From Bacteroidota bacterium (lineage in GTDB: Bacteria; Bacteroidota; Bacteroidia; Flavobacteriales; Flavobacteriaceae), in assembly GCA_004356305.1 (NCBI GenBank), contig SMXJ01000168.1, forward strand, positions 1-7,041: a DNA stretch of 7,041 nt, written 5' to 3'. Positions 6,791 to 7,041 of the stretch are shown here, piece by piece; positions within the stretch are counted from its first letter, which is position 1, and every line of letters begins with the position of its first letter. A program made the position numbers and the translations under genes. The notes under the pieces are model-generated. The model did not search any database, was not told the DNA's origin, and saw nothing but the letters and a program-made list of their open reading frames with translations.

Positions 6791-6801
6791 TGCCATATGA
6801 C

Positions 6802-7041
6802 ATGAAAAATAACGGTCAACGACATTTTTCTACTACTTCCGATGATGATAGTTATTCACCGGAAGGAAACTTCTACGCCATTGGTCTTAATTACAAAAAG
6901 GCCGATGTTGAAACACGCGGACATTTCAGTATCTCCGAAAATGCTCAAATCGCTATTTTAAAACAGGCAAAGCAAGATGGGATTTCATCTCTCTGTGTTA
7001 TATCCACTTGCAATCGAACCGAATTATACGGTTTTGCACAA
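6802..7041 (+). CDS. hemA: Glutamyl-tRNA reductase, 3' end outside window
   Basis: Reduces glutamyl-tRNA(Glu) to glutamate-1-semialdehyde with NADPH, the first committed step of tetrapyrrole synthesis by the C5 route. The first 80 residues are present. A variable 22-residue start is followed by the HemA N-terminal domain, FYAIGLNYKKADVETRG (24-40), and the active-site motif VISTCNRTELYGFA (66-79). Cys70 (7009-7011) is the nucleophile that forms the thioester with glutamate. The ATG at 6802 is the only ATG in this frame between the promoter element and the conserved domain. It overlaps the TGA of a two-codon frame (ATGACATGA, 6797-6805). The NADPH-binding and dimerisation domains lie beyond the window. 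It is divergent from the AraC-family regulator; in related bacteria other hem genes often follow hemA, but that cannot be seen here. Confidence 0.96.
   Translation, partial: MKNNGQRHFSTTSDDDSYSPEGNFYAIGLNYKKADVETRGHFSISENAQIAILKQAKQDGISSLCVISTCNRTELYGFAQ

Noticed and set aside
6634..6801. Riboswitch or small RNA in the regulator-hemA gap
   Set aside because: The likely transcription starts leave only about 40 bases of leader for the regulator and almost none for hemA, too little for a known riboswitch class, and no strong structured element was seen.
1..7041. Defence system, prophage, transposon or CRISPR array
   Set aside because: No transposase, integrase, phage gene, terminal repeats or regular repeat array was found; all genes are typical chromosomal genes of this phylum.

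Overview
The window looks like chromosomal DNA of a Bacteroidota bacterium, most likely a member of the Flavobacteriaceae. The supports are an AT-rich sequence, a Por-type (T9SS) C-terminal sorting domain, gene starts without clear Shine-Dalgarno sequences, and perfect matches to the Bacteroidota -7 promoter element TAnnTTTG upstream of three genes. No mobile element, CRISPR array, tRNA or rRNA was seen.

Layout, left to right. (1) Positions 1-1980, + strand: an M13-family zinc metallopeptidase whose 5' end lies outside the window. (2) 1981-2043: a short convergent gap holding a long hairpin, probably a two-way terminator. (3) A run of four genes on the - strand, read from right to left: an AraC-family regulator (6633-5722), ferrochelatase hemH (5605-4565), a MATE-family exporter (4564-3185) and a T9SS-exported protein with two META-like repeats (3153-2044). 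The stop codon of hemH abuts the start codon of the MATE gene, so these two are almost certainly one operon. The T9SS gene follows 31 bp later and may be read through from it. The regulator is separated from hemH by a terminator-like hairpin and then a separate hemH promoter element. (4) 6634-6801: a divergent regulatory region of 168 bp. (5) 6802-7041, + strand: the first 80 codons of hemA (glutamyl-tRNA reductase), cut by the window end.

The functional theme of the right half is heme biosynthesis. hemA makes the first committed tetrapyrrole precursor and hemH inserts iron in the last step. Between them sits an AraC regulator that shares its upstream region with hemA and reads toward hemH. 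This regulator carries a Cys-Pro-Phe-Leu motif in the linker between its sensor half and its DNA-binding half, resembling a heme regulatory (CP) motif. The best candidate for a little-described system here is therefore a local heme-responsive circuit: regulator, first enzyme, last enzyme and a co-translated exporter. This is an inference from motif and context; the sequence alone does not prove heme sensing or porphyrin export.

There is no gene-free stretch longer than 300 bases. The largest gap is the 168 bp between the regulator and hemA.
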